Assembly: GCF_030410485.1 (NCBI RefSeq) | Contig: NZ_JAUHHC010000006.1 | Location: 284,457 to 348,456, forward strand | Direction of reading: 5' to 3' | Origin: Roseateles violae | Lineage (GTDB): Bacteria > Pseudomonadota > Gammaproteobacteria > Burkholderiales > Burkholderiaceae_C | Length of the DNA stretch: 64,000 nt | Shown: piece after piece, positions 50,031-62,255 of the stretch | Layout: each line of letters starts with the position of its first letter | Numbering within the stretch: position 1 is the stretch's first letter | The notes under the pieces: model-generated | Databases searched by the model: none | What the model saw: only the letters and a program-made list of their open reading frames with translations | What the model was told of the DNA's origin: nothing | Translations under genes and position numbers: made by a program

Positions 50031-50869
50031 GCGGAGCGACCCTCGCGGCGCATGAGCAGGGCACGCCCCAGCAGCAGCGGGGCGTCGAGGGCGGTGAGGG
50101 CGGGGCGGTGCAACAGGCTCGCGAAATGCATGGCCTCGATTTTCTCCAGAATGCGCAGGCCGCCTTGTACCACCAGCCGCAGCTCCCAGCCGGCGCGGCC
50201 CGGGATCTGGTGCACCAGGGCCGAGCCCTCGCGCATCAGCGCGCCGGCCCAGGCGCAGAGCTCGGCGACCAGCGCGCGCGCCCGTGGGCTGTCGCGGCAT
50301 TCGCGCAGCTCGGCGGCCGTCAGGCCGTGGCGGGCCAGGTCGGCCAGCGGCGCGTAGACGCGGCCGGCGGGTAAGTCGCGTGTCATGTCCTGCCAGAAAT
50401 TGATCAGCTGCAAGGCCGAGCAGATCGCATCCGAGCGTTGCAGCGCCCTCGGGTCGGCGATGCCGTACAGATGCAGCAGCAGTCGCCCGACCGGATTGGC
50501 CGAGCGGCGGCAGTAGTCCAACAACTCGGCGCGGTCGGCGTACTCGCTCTTGTGCAGGTCCTGCTCGAAGGCATCGAGCAGATCGTGCAGCAGCGCGGGC
50601 GGCAGGCGATATTCGGCCAGCATGCGGGCCAGCGGCTCGAACACCGGCCGCGCCCAGCGCGGCGAGGGCGGCCGGCTGGCGACGACGCGCCGCAGGTCCT
50701 CGCGGTAGGCCTGCAGATCGGCGCTGCGCTGCGCCGGCGAGGCCTCGCCCTCGTCGGCCAGATCGTCGGCCGTGCGGGCGAAATGGTAGATCGCCGCGAT
50801 GGCCGGCCGCAGCCGCGGCGGGCACAGCCAGGAGGCGACCGGAAAGTTCTCGTAGTGTTCTATGCTCAC
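50027..50869 (-). CDS. hpnC: Hydroxysqualene synthase-type (HpnC)
   Basis: The 280-residue enzyme converts presqualene diphosphate to hydroxysqualene in the three-step route. ARTADDLADEGEA and LINFWQDMTRDLPAGRVYAP are the two Asp-rich regions. It starts with GTG giving VSIEHYENFP, the conserved N-terminus of HpnC; the longer frame has no similar sequence. Its 5' end is 172 bases from the efflux gene on the other strand, and the operator and promoter of that gene lie in this gap. Confidence 0.88.
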   Translation of the reverse strand: MSIEHYENFPVASWLCPPRLRPAIAAIYHFARTADDLADEGEASPAQRSADLQAYREDLRRVVASRPPSPRWARPVFEPLARMLAEYRLPPALLHDLLDAFEQDLHKSEYADRAELLDYCRRSANPVGRLLLHLYGIADPRALQRSDAICSALQLINFWQDMTRDLPAGRVYAPLADLARHGLTAAELRECRDSPRARALVAELCAWAGALMREGSALVHQIPGRAGWELRLVVQGGLRILEKIEAMHFASLLHRPALTALDAPLLLGRALLMRREGRSA

Positions 50870-50941
50870 GGCCGCGATTGTGTGTCCATTGCGCTGCCGC
50901 GTCGGCGGCGCGCAGCGGATGCGTACCCGGCGCCGCGCGGT

Positions 50942-50970
50942 TTGACAGCGCCGGGGGCGCTGCATACATT
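50942..50970 (+). promoter_or_regulatory. Promoter of the RND efflux operon
   Basis: TTGACA at 50942-50947 and TACATT at 50965-50970 with an exact 17-base spacer. The spacer holds an inverted repeat (GCGCC GGG GGCGC). The operator at 50971-50988 follows immediately. Confidence 0.75.
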
Positions 50971-50988
50971 ACTGACCGATCAGTCAGT
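50971..50988. promoter_or_regulatory. TetR/AcrR-type operator candidate
   Basis: ACTGAC (50971-50976) and GTCAGT (50983-50988) flank a 6-base centre, giving an inverted repeat. It sits at the predicted transcription start of the efflux operon, the classic position for repression by a TetR-family protein. No tetR gene is in the window. Confidence 0.6.
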
Positions 50989-51040
50989 TAGACCGGCGCC
51001 CGGCCTTTATGAGGCGCCACCCGAGTCGTTCGAGGTGTTC

Positions 51041-52195
51041 ATGCTCCCTGTTCCGTCCAAGGCGCTTCATGCGGTGGCGCCGGCCCTGATGTCGATCGCG
51101 CTGCTCGCGCTTGCCGGCTGCGGCAAGGAGGCGCCCGCGCCGGAACCCGAGCGGGCCGTGCGCACCCAGCTGCTGAGCCGTGATTCCGCCGGCCTGACGC
51201 ATGAGTACGCGGCCGAGATCCGCGCCCGCACCGAGTCGCGCCTGTCCTTCCGCGTCGGCGGCAAGCTGCAGAGCCGGCTCGTCAATCTGGGCGACACGGT
51301 CAAGCCCGGCCAGGTGCTGGCCCGCCTCGATGCGCAGGACCTGATGCTGGCGCAGGAATCGGCCAAGGCGAACCTGCTGGCCGCGCGCGTCAACCGCGAC
51401 CAGATGAGCGCCGACTACAAGCGTTTCGTCGAGCTGAAGGAGCAGGGCTTCATCAGCGCGGCCGAACTGGAGCGCCGCGACACCGCCTTCAAGGCCGCCC
51501 AGGCCCAGCTCGAGCAGGCCAAGGCGGCCGCCAGCGCCCAGGGCAACCAGACCGGCTATGCGCAGCTGGTCGCCGACGCGCCCGGCGTGGTGACGGCGGT
51601 CGAGGCCGAGCCCGGCATGGTGGTCGCGGCCGGCACGCCGGTCGTGCGCGTCGCCGTCGACGGCCCGCGCGATGTCGTCTTCACCGTGCCGGAGGACCAG
51701 CTGGCCCAGGTGCGCGGGGCCGCCGCGCGGCCCGGTGCGCTGAAGGTGCGACTGTGGGGCGAAGGCCAGGGCGCGGCGCGCGACATCGCGCTGCGCGAGG
51801 TCTCGGCCGCCACCGATCCGGTCACCCGCACCTTCATGCTGAAGGCCGATGCCGGCAAGCTCGACGCCAAGCTGGGCCAGACGGCCACCGTCACGCTGGA
51901 GCTGCCGCGCGTCGAGCAGATTATCAAGCTGCCGCTGGCGGCGGTGCTGGAACAGCAGGGCCAGACCTCGGTCTGGCTGCTCGATCCGAAGACCATGACG
52001 GTCAAGCCGCAGCCGGTGACCATCGGCGGGGCGGACGGCAACGCGGTCGTGATCAGCGGGGGCTTGAGCCCCGGCCAGGAGGTCGTCATCGCCGGCGTCC
52101 ATGTGCTGACGCCGGGCCAGAAGGTCAAGCGCTACCAGGAGCCGGGGGCTGCGGCTGCCCGCGCCGCCTCGGCGACACCGGCGGCCTCGCGCTGA
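51041..52195 (+). CDS. RND efflux periplasmic adaptor lipoprotein (membrane fusion protein)
   Basis: The 384-residue adaptor has a lipoprotein signal with Cys27 (LALAGC), a lipoyl/barrel-sandwich domain (FRVGGKLQSRLVNLGDTVKPGQVLA at about 70-95) and a coiled-coil hairpin at about 100-160, with a C-terminal beta-barrel region and a disordered Ala-rich end. It would connect the inner-membrane pump encoded next with an outer-membrane channel (not in the window). The pump gene starts 17 bases later. The strong promoter and operator above control both. Confidence 0.9.
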   Translation: MLPVPSKALHAVAPALMSIALLALAGCGKEAPAPEPERAVRTQLLSRDSAGLTHEYAAEIRARTESRLSFRVGGKLQSRLVNLGDTVKPGQVLARLDAQDLMLAQESAKANLLAARVNRDQMSADYKRFVELKEQGFISAAELERRDTAFKAAQAQLEQAKAAASAQGNQTGYAQLVADAPGVVTAVEAEPGMVVAAGTPVVRVAVDGPRDVVFTVPEDQLAQVRGAAARPGALKVRLWGEGQGAARDIALREVSAATDPVTRTFMLKADAGKLDAKLGQTATVTLELPRVEQIIKLPLAAVLEQQGQTSVWLLDPKTMTVKPQPVTIGGADGNAVVISGGLSPGQEVVIAGVHVLTPGQKVKRYQEPGAAAARAASATPAASR

Positions 52196-52212
52196 AGCGG
52201 GGATCGATCGGC

Positions 52213-55200
52213 ATGAGCAACAAGCCCGCCAAGCCACAGGGTGGCCATTTCAATGTGTCCCGCTGGGCGCTGGAACATCCGGCGCTGACCCGCTATCTGA
52301 TGGTCGTGCTGATGCTGATGGGCTTCGCCGCCTATTTCCAGCTCGGCCAGGACGAGGACCCGCCCTTCACCTTCCGGCTGATGGTCGTGCAGGCCGCCTG
52401 GCCGGGCGCCACCGCGCAGCAGATCGCCGAGCAGGTGACCGACAAGATCGAGCGCACGCTGCAGGAAGTGCCTTATATCGACAAGATCCGCTCCTACACC
52501 AAGCCGGGCGAGTCGGTGACCATCCTGCAGCTGAAGGATAACTCGCCGCCCAAGGAGGTGGCCGAGATCTGGTACCAGGTGCGCAAGCGCGTGGGCGATA
52601 TGCGCTACACGCTGCCGCAGGGCGTGCTGGGGCCCTTCTTCAACGACGATTTCGGCGACGTCTACGGCTCGATCTTCGCGCTGTCCGCCGACGGCTTCAG
52701 CCGCGAGGAACTGCGCGAGCATGCCGAGCGCGTGCGCTCGCAGCTGCTGAAGGCGCCCAATGTGGCCAAGGTCAGCCTGTTCGGCGTGCAGCCGGAGAAG
52801 CTCTTCGTCGAGATCTCGCAGAAGCGCCTGGCTGCGCTGGGCCTGGACATCGGCCAGGTGATCAACCAGCTCGGGGCGCAGAACGCCGTCGAGGGCGCCG
52901 GTGTCTTGAACGCCGGCAGCGGCAATCTGCAGGTGCGGGTCAAGGGTCAGTTCAACTCGGTGCAGGAGCTCGGCGCCTTTCCGATCCGCGCGGTCAACCC
53001 GGCGACCGGCCAGGCCAGCACCCTGCGCCTGGGCGACATCGCCGAGATCCGCCGCGACTATGTCGATCCGCCGGACGTGATGGTGCGCCACCAGGGCAAG
53101 GACGTGATCGCCCTGGGCGTATCGATGTCCAAGGGCGGCGACATCATCGCGATGGGCAAGGCGCTGCAGGCGACGGCCAAGCAGATCCGCCAGGCGCTGC
53201 CCGTGGGCATCGAGCTGGCGCAGATCCAGGACCAGCCGCTGGCGGTCAGCCGCTCGGTCAACGAGTTCATCCAGGTGCTGATCGAGGCGGTCGTCATCGT
53301 GCTGCTGGTCAGCTTCATTGCGCTGGGCCTGCACATGCGGCCCGGGTTCAAGTTCAGCGTCGACGTCTGGCCCGGCATGGTGGTGGCGATCACGATCCCG
53401 CTGGTGCTGGCGATCACCTTCGTGACGATGTTCTACTGGGGCGTGGGCCTGCACAAGATCTCGCTGGGCTCGCTGATCATCGCGCTGGGCCTCTTGGTCG
53501 ACGACGCGATCATCGCGGTCGAGATGATGGTGCGCAAGCTGGAGGAGGGCCACGACAAGATGACGGCCGCCACCTTCGCCTATGACGCGACGGCGATGCC
53601 GATGCTGACCGGCACCCTGATCACCGCGGTGGGCTTCCTGCCGATCGGCCTGGCCAAGTCGACGACCGGCGAATACACCTTCGCGATCTTCGCGGTGACC
53701 GCGGCGGCGCTGCTGATCTCCTGGGTGGTCTCGATCTATTTCGTGCCCTATTTGGGCTCGCTGCTGCTGAAGAGCCATCCGCGCGCCGCCGGCGAGCCGC
53801 ATGAGCTGTTCGACACGCCCTTCTACAACCGCTTCCGCCGGATCGTGCACTGGTGCGTCGCGCACCGCTGGAAGACCATAGGCGCGACGATCCTGCTGTT
53901 CGCGCTGGGCTTGTTCGGCATGACGCGGGTGCAGCAGCAGTTCTTCCCCGACTCGAGCCGGCCCGAGATCATCGTCGACCTCTGGCTGCCCGAGGGCTCG
54001 ACGATCACGCAGAGCCAGGCGCTGGCCAAGCGCTTCGAGGAGCGCATGCGGCGCGAGAGCGGCGTCGTCTCGGTCAGCACCTGGATCGGCAGCGGCGTGC
54101 CGCGCTTCTACCTGCCGCAGGACCAGGTCTTCGCCCAGGCCAATGTCAGTCAGGCCATCGTGCTGCCCAAGGACCTGGCCGAGCGCGAGGCGCTGCGCAA
54201 GCGCCTGCCGACGCTGATGGCGACCGAGTTCCCCGAGGTGCGCACGCGCGTCAAGCTGCTGCCCAATGGCCCGCCGGTGGCCTATCCGGTGCAGTTCCGC
54301 GTCGCCGGCGAGCAGGTCGAGGAGGTGCGGCGCTGGGCCGATCAGGCGCGCGCCATCCTGGCCGCCAATCCGAATATGCGCGGCGTCAATGACAACTGGA
54401 ACGAAGCGGTCAAGGTGCTCAAGCTGGAGGTCGACCAGGACAAGGCGCGCGCCCTGGGCGTGTCCAGCCAGAGTCTGGCCCAGGGTTCGCGCACCCTGCT
54501 GTCGGGCATGACCATCGGGCAGTACCGCGAGAGCGACAAGCTGATCGACATCGTGCTGCGCCAGCCGCTGGAGGAGCGCAATGTCATCACCGACATCGGC
54601 AATGCCTATGTGCTGACTTCGACCGGCCGCTCGGTGCCGCTGACGCAGATCGCCAAGATCAGCTTCGGCTGGGAGCCCGGCGTGCTGTGGCGCGAGGGCC
54701 GCAGCTATGCGGTGACGGTGCAGGGCGATGTGGCCGAGGGCGTGCAGGGCCCGACGGTGACGGCCCAGGTCTGGAAGGAGTTGCAGAAGCTGCAGGCGCA
54801 GATGCCGCCGGGCTACCGCATCGAGGTCGCCGGCGCCGCCGAGGAGAGCAGCAAGGGCCAGGGCTCGATCTTCGCCGGTGTGCCGGTGATGCTCTTCATC
54901 ACCTTCACGCTGCTGATGTTGCAACTGCAGAGCTTCGGCCGCGCGATGCTGGTCTTCCTGACCGGGCCGCTGGGCATCGCCGGCGTCGCCGCTGCGCTGC
55001 TGATCTTCAACCGGCCCTTCGGTTTCGTGGCGCTGCTGGGCGTGGTCGCGCTGATGGGCATGATCATGCGCAACTCGGTGATCCTGATCGATCAGATCGA
55101 GCAGGACCGCGCGCGTGGCGTGCCGGCCTGGTCGGCCATCGTCGAATCGGCGGTGCGGCGCTTCCGGCCCATCGTGCTGACGGCCGCCGCCGCGGTGCTG

Positions 55201-55401
55201 GCCATGGTGCCCTTGTCGCGCAGCGGCTTCTGGGGGCCGATGGCGGTGGCCATCATGGGCGGCCTGATCGTCGCCACCGCGCTGACCCTGCTGGCCCTGC
55301 CGGCCATGTATGCGGCCTGGTTCCGCGTCCGGGCGCCGCGCTCGCCGCAAACGCCTGCATCGCCCGCATCGTTCCCGTTGCCCCCATCGCCGCAAGGCTA
55401 G
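52213..55401 (+). CDS. RND-family efflux transporter, HAE-1/heavy-metal-like inner-membrane pump
   Basis: The 1,062-residue protein has the RND layout: one N-terminal helix, two large periplasmic loops and eleven further helices. The intramembrane DD motif is seen in GLLVDDAIIAVEMMV (about 434). FMFVVFGxx-like repeats are absent; the DQDDPPFTF start and TVxxAxPGAT pattern (WPGATAQQIAEQV) suit the branch related to drug and metal pumps (AcrB/CusA-like). It exports via proton flux with the adaptor upstream. I cannot tell the substrate. A third gene (outer-membrane channel) is not in the window; TolC-like elsewhere is probable. Confidence 0.9.
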   Translation: MSNKPAKPQGGHFNVSRWALEHPALTRYLMVVLMLMGFAAYFQLGQDEDPPFTFRLMVVQAAWPGATAQQIAEQVTDKIERTLQEVPYIDKIRSYTKPGESVTILQLKDNSPPKEVAEIWYQVRKRVGDMRYTLPQGVLGPFFNDDFGDVYGSIFALSADGFSREELREHAERVRSQLLKAPNVAKVSLFGVQPEKLFVEISQKRLAALGLDIGQVINQLGAQNAVEGAGVLNAGSGNLQVRVKGQFNSVQELGAFPIRAVNPATGQASTLRLGDIAEIRRDYVDPPDVMVRHQGKDVIALGVSMSKGGDIIAMGKALQATAKQIRQALPVGIELAQIQDQPLAVSRSVNEFIQVLIEAVVIVLLVSFIALGLHMRPGFKFSVDVWPGMVVAITIPLVLAITFVTMFYWGVGLHKISLGSLIIALGLLVDDAIIAVEMMVRKLEEGHDKMTAATFAYDATAMPMLTGTLITAVGFLPIGLAKSTTGEYTFAIFAVTAAALLISWVVSIYFVPYLGSLLLKSHPRAAGEPHELFDTPFYNRFRRIVHWCVAHRWKTIGATILLFALGLFGMTRVQQQFFPDSSRPEIIVDLWLPEGSTITQSQALAKRFEERMRRESGVVSVSTWIGSGVPRFYLPQDQVFAQANVSQAIVLPKDLAEREALRKRLPTLMATEFPEVRTRVKLLPNGPPVAYPVQFRVAGEQVEEVRRWADQARAILAANPNMRGVNDNWNEAVKVLKLEVDQDKARALGVSSQSLAQGSRTLLSGMTIGQYRESDKLIDIVLRQPLEERNVITDIGNAYVLTSTGRSVPLTQIAKISFGWEPGVLWREGRSYAVTVQGDVAEGVQGPTVTAQVWKELQKLQAQMPPGYRIEVAGAAEESSKGQGSIFAGVPVMLFITFTLLMLQLQSFGRAMLVFLTGPLGIAGVAAALLIFNRPFGFVALLGVVALMGMIMRNSVILIDQIEQDRARGVPAWSAIVESAVRRFRPIVLTAAAAVLAMVPLSRSGFWGPMAVAIMGGLIVATALTLLALPAMYAAWFRVRAPRSPQTPASPASFPLPPSPQG

Positions 55402-55549
55402 AAACCCATCCCTGGCTTCGAGGGCCCGCCCGCGCAGGTGGGTCTTCGCCAAGCGGCTACAATCACCGGTTTGCCGAAATGCCTAAGGATTGAGGCGGCC
55501 CCGGCCAGGCATCCGCCATGCCTGGGCCAAGCCAATCCTGAACACCCAC

Positions 55550-55636
55550 GCGCGGGTGGCGAAATTGGTAGACGCACCAGGTTTAGGTCCTGACGCCTTC
55601 ACGGGCGTGCCGGTTCGAGTCCGGCCCCGCGCACCA
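55550..55636 (+). tRNA. tRNA-Leu (anticodon UAG)
   Basis: The 87-base gene folds into a complete class II cloverleaf with acceptor GCGCGGG/CCCGCGC, T-loop GGTTCGAGTCC, encoded CCA and discriminator A. The anticodon loop is TTTAGGT, giving UAG, which reads CUA and other CUN leucine codons. The closing pair at positions 27-43 is C-A. It stands 30 bases upstream of tig. It is relevant to the rare CTA codons of the leuA leader. Confidence 0.97.
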
Positions 55637-55666
55637 GAACGTTGTCCAACACTTATTGAGTCGAAC

Positions 55667-56980
55667 ATGGCTGTCACCGTCGAAACCCTCGAAAAGCTCG
55701 AACGCCGCATCACGCTCACGCTGGCGGCCGCTGACATCAACAGCGAAGTCGAGACCCGTCTGAAGAAGCTGGCCCGCACGGTCAAGGCCGACGGCTTCCG
55801 CCCCGGCAAGGTGCCGATGAGCGTCGTCGCCCAGCGCTACGGCTACCAGGTCCAATACGAGGTGATGAACGACAAGCTGGGCCAGGCCTTCTCGGCCGCC
55901 GCCAACGAGGCGCAGCTGCGCGTCGCCGGCGCCCCGCAGATCGCGCAGAAGAACGAGGCCCCGGAAGGCCAGATGGCCTTCGACGCGACCTTCGAGGTCT
56001 ATCCCGAGGTCAAGATCGGTGATCTGGCCGGCGCCGAGGTCGAGCGCATCGCCGCCGAGGTGACCGAAGAGGCGATCGACAAGACGGTCGAGATCCTGCG
56101 CAAGCAGCGCCGCACCTTCGCCCAGCGCGCCGCGGCCGACGCCGCCGCCGAGGGCGACCGCGTGACCATCGACTTCGAAGGCAAGATCGACGGCGAGCCC
56201 TTCGCCGGCGGCAAAGCCGAGGGCTTCCAGTTCATGATCGGCGAAGGCCAGATGCTGGAAGCTTTCGACCAGGCCGTGCGCGGCATGAAGACCGGCGAGA
56301 GCAAGACCTTCCCGCTGGCCTTCCCGGCCGACTATCACGGCCAGGATGTCGCCGGCAAGGAAGCCGACTTCCTGGTCACCGTCAAGAAGATCGAGGCGCA
56401 GAACCTGCCCGAGGTCAACGAAGCCTTTGCCAAGGCCCTGGGCATCAAGGACGCTTCGGTCGAGGCGCTGCGCGCCGACATCAAGAAGAACCTCGAGCGC
56501 GAGGTCAAGTTCCGCGTGCTGGCCCGCAACAAGGGTGCCGTGATGGACGCCCTGGTCGCCGCCGCCGAGCTGGAGGTGCCGAACGCCCTGGTCGCCGGCG
56601 AGACCGAGCGCATGGTCGCCAATGCCCGCGAGGACCTGAAGAAGCGCGGCGTCAAGGATGCCGACAAGGCCGAGATCCCGGCCGACATCTTCAAGCCGCA
56701 GGCCGAGCGCCGCGTGCGCCTGGGCCTGGTCGTCGCCGAGCTGGTGCGTGCCAACAATCTGCAGGCCAAGCCCGAGCAACTGCAGGCCCATATCGAAGAG
56801 ATGGCGCAGAGCTACGAGAAGCCGGCCGAGGTCGTGCGCTGGTACCTCTCCGACCGCAACCGCATGGCCGAGGTCGAGGCGGTGGTGATCGAGAACAACG
56901 TCACCGACTTCGTGCTGAGCAAGGCCAAGGTCACCGACAAGGCGCTGCCCTTCGACGAACTGATGGCCGCCGGCAACTGA
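55667..56980 (+). CDS. tig: Trigger factor (peptidyl-prolyl isomerase chaperone)
   Basis: The 437-residue protein is the ribosome-bound chaperone that binds nascent chains. The ribosome-binding signature GFRPGKVP lies at residues 43-50. The FKBP-type prolyl-isomerase domain (about 160-245) includes GDRVTIDFEGKIDGEPFAGG, and the C-terminal chaperone arm is helical. ATG is 30 bases after tRNA-Leu, so the two may share a transcript. It heads tig-clpP-clpX-lon, a common order in proteobacteria. A terminator lies between tig and clpP. Confidence 0.97.
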   Translation: MAVTVETLEKLERRITLTLAAADINSEVETRLKKLARTVKADGFRPGKVPMSVVAQRYGYQVQYEVMNDKLGQAFSAAANEAQLRVAGAPQIAQKNEAPEGQMAFDATFEVYPEVKIGDLAGAEVERIAAEVTEEAIDKTVEILRKQRRTFAQRAAADAAAEGDRVTIDFEGKIDGEPFAGGKAEGFQFMIGEGQMLEAFDQAVRGMKTGESKTFPLAFPADYHGQDVAGKEADFLVTVKKIEAQNLPEVNEAFAKALGIKDASVEALRADIKKNLEREVKFRVLARNKGAVMDALVAAAELEVPNALVAGETERMVANAREDLKKRGVKDADKAEIPADIFKPQAERRVRLGLVVAELVRANNLQAKPEQLQAHIEEMAQSYEKPAEVVRWYLSDRNRMAEVEAVVIENNVTDFVLSKAKVTDKALPFDELMAAGN

Positions 56981-57005
56981 TCGCCGGCAGGCCGACAGCG
57001 ACGAG

Positions 57006-57035
57006 GGCGCCGAGCCGCGAGGCCGGCGCCTTTGT
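57006..57035 (+). terminator. Terminator after tig
   Basis: A 7-base-pair stem (57006-57012 and 57024-57030) with an inner 3-base-pair stem and GCGA loop, followed by TTTGTCATTT. Confidence 0.65.
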
Positions 57036-57053
57036 CATTTCGGCGGCCTCCCT

Positions 57054-57081
57054 CTTGTCACGACATAATCGGCCCCCATAA
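57054..57081 (+). promoter_or_regulatory. Candidate heat-shock (sigma-32) promoter of clpP
   Basis: CTTGTCA at 57054-57060 and CCCCATAA at 57074-57081 with a 13-base spacer, close to the consensus CTTGAAA-N11-16-CCCCATNT. It lies 27 bases before the clpP ATG and fits heat-shock control of ClpP. Confidence 0.6.
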
Positions 57082-57108
57082 AAGACATCATCAGCAGAGG
57101 ACAAGTCA

Positions 57109-57717
57109 ATGAGCGCGCTGGACACCAACAACCTGGGCATGGTCCCCATCGTCATCGAACAGTCAGGCCGCGGCGAGCGCGCCTACGACATCTACAGCCG
57201 CCTGCTGCGCGAGCGCATCGTCTTCCTGGTCGGCCCGGTCAACGACGCGGTGGCCAATCTGGTCGTCGCGCAGCTGCTGTTCCTGGAGAGCGAGAACCCC
57301 GACAAGGAGATCAATCTCTACATCAACTCGCCGGGCGGCAGCGTCTCGGCCGGCATGTCGATCTACGACACGATGCAGTTCATCAAGCCGGACGTGTCGA
57401 CCCTGTGCATGGGCATGGCCGCCAGCATGGGCGCCTTCCTGATGGCGGCCGGCGCCAAGGGCAAGCGCTTCTCGCTGCCGAATGCCAAGATCATGATCCA
57501 CCAGCCGCTGGGCGGCGCCCAGGGCCAGGCCACCGATATCGAGATCCACGCCCGCGAGATCCTGAAGACGCGCGAGCAGCTGAACCGCATCTTGGCCGAG
57601 CGCACCGGCCAGAGCCTGGAGAAGATCCAGGCCGATACCGAGCGCGACTACTTCATGTCGGCCGTCGAGGCGCAGACCTACGGCCTGATCGACCAGGTGC
57701 TGGAAAAGCGCCCTTGA
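57109..57717 (+). CDS. clpP: ATP-dependent Clp protease proteolytic subunit
   Basis: The 202-residue serine peptidase forms a double heptamer chamber that degrades unfolded or tagged proteins delivered by ClpX or ClpA. The triad is Ser106 (MAASMGAF), His131 (IMIHQPLGG) and Asp180 (ERDYFMS), with standard spacing. The N-terminus has a short propeptide-like region. AGAGGACAA precedes the ATG. Its partner clpX follows after 173 bases. Confidence 0.97.
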   Translation: MSALDTNNLGMVPIVIEQSGRGERAYDIYSRLLRERIVFLVGPVNDAVANLVVAQLLFLESENPDKEINLYINSPGGSVSAGMSIYDTMQFIKPDVSTLCMGMAASMGAFLMAAGAKGKRFSLPNAKIMIHQPLGGAQGQATDIEIHAREILKTREQLNRILAERTGQSLEKIQADTERDYFMSAVEAQTYGLIDQVLEKRP

Positions 57718-57804
57718 GGCGCTTTCGCCAGAAGCGTCCTTAAGCGCTTTTCCTGCAGAGAAACCCGTGGAAACAGCGGGTTGTCGCATCCAACTGACAG
57801 CCTA

Positions 57805-57834
57805 AGGGGGCCCTTATCGAGAAAAGGGCCCCCT
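57805..57834 (+). other. Strong hairpin in the clpP-clpX gap
   Basis: An 11-base-pair stem (57805-57815 and 57824-57834) with an 8-base loop and no downstream T-run. It could protect the clpP transcript end or partly terminate. Confidence 0.5.
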
Positions 57835-57890
57835 GTGCGTTTGAACTATCATCACAGCAGGCAGTACCGCCTGAACGTTTGAGCAGATCC

Positions 57891-59159
<1,269 letters not shown>

Positions 59160-59218
59160 TAGCCATTAAGCTGGTTCAATCGGCTGCTGCCCCTCATTAG
59201 GCATCTTGCATTTATCCG

Positions 59219-59241
59219 CTCAGGCCTTAGATGGGCCTGAG
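59219..59241 (+). other. Hairpin just before the lon ribosome-binding site
   Basis: An 8-base-pair stem (CTCAGGCC at 59219-59226 and GGCCTGAG at 59234-59241) with a 7-base loop. The lon AGAGAGG follows it 3-9 bases later, so it may influence lon translation. Confidence 0.4.
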
Positions 59242-59255
59242 AAAGAGAGGTTTTC

Positions 59256-61667
<2,412 letters not shown>

Positions 61668-61695
61668 GATTTAACGCGTGCAAGGCCTCAAAGTC

Positions 61696-61725
61696 TTGCA
61701 TCGCGTTCCAAATCCGGTATAGAAT
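61696..61725 (+). promoter_or_regulatory. Promoter of the tRNA cluster
   Basis: TTGCAT at 61696-61701 and TAGAAT at 61720-61725 (18-base spacer; TATAGA is an alternative -10 with 16). It lies about 75 bases before the first tRNA-Gly and is the best sigma-70-like sequence in the gap. Confidence 0.6.
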
Positions 61726-61797
61726 AGCTGCTTCAGCGCAAACGGCGCCGGGTATTGAAGAAATTCGAAATCCAGCGAGCAGTGTGTTGAAAACAAA

Positions 61798-61873
61798 GCG
61801 GGTGTAGCTCAGTTGGTAGAGCGCGACCTTGCCAAGGTCGAGGTCACGAGTTCGAGCCTCGTTACCCGCTCCA
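61798..61873 (+). tRNA. tRNA-Gly (anticodon GCC), copy 1
   Basis: A 76-base cloverleaf with acceptor GCGGGTG and encoded CCA; anticodon loop TTGCCAA gives GCC, which reads GGC/GGU. Anticodon stem is CGACC/GGTCG. First gene of a Gly-Cys-Gly-Gly-Leu cluster. Confidence 0.97.
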
Positions 61874-61954
61874 GGCATACAGATGGGAAGCCCCGGCTTC
61901 CCATTTTCGTCAGAGTCTCACCAAAGACTCCGGCGTCAAAAATTTGATTTCGAC

Positions 61955-62028
61955 GGCGCGGTAGCAAAGCGGTTATGCCCCGGATTGCAAATCCGGTTAG
62001 TCCGGTTCGACTCCGGACCGCGCCTCCA
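61955..62028 (+). tRNA. tRNA-Cys (anticodon GCA)
   Basis: A 74-base cloverleaf with acceptor GGCGCGG, anticodon loop ATTGCAAAT giving GCA (reads UGC/UGU), and encoded CCA. It lies between the first and second tRNA-Gly genes. Confidence 0.97.
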
Positions 62029-62037
62029 AGAATCAAA

Positions 62038-62113
62038 GCGGGTGTAGCTCAGTTGGTAGAGCGCGACCTTGCCAAGGTCGAGGTCACGAGTTCGAGCCTC
62101 GTTACCCGCTCCA
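62038..62113 (+). tRNA. tRNA-Gly (anticodon GCC), copy 2
   Basis: Sequence identical to copy 1 across all 76 bases by reading, including the anticodon stem CGACC/GGTCG. It starts 9 bases after tRNA-Cys. Confidence 0.97.
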
Positions 62114-62174
62114 GAATCTGCAAAGGTTCAACCGGCTCGCGCCGGGCTTGACGTCAGCAGGCGTCGAGCGAAAT

Positions 62175-62250
62175 GCGGGTGTAGCTCAGTTGGTAGAGCG
62201 CAACCTTGCCAAGGTTGAGGTCACGAGTTCGAGCCTCGTTACCCGCTCCA
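62175..62250 (+). tRNA. tRNA-Gly (anticodon GCC), copy 3
   Basis: Same as copies 1 and 2 except the anticodon stem CAACC/GGTTG, in which a G-C pair becomes A-T on both sides, so pairing is kept. Confidence 0.97.
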
Positions 62251-62255
62251 AATCG

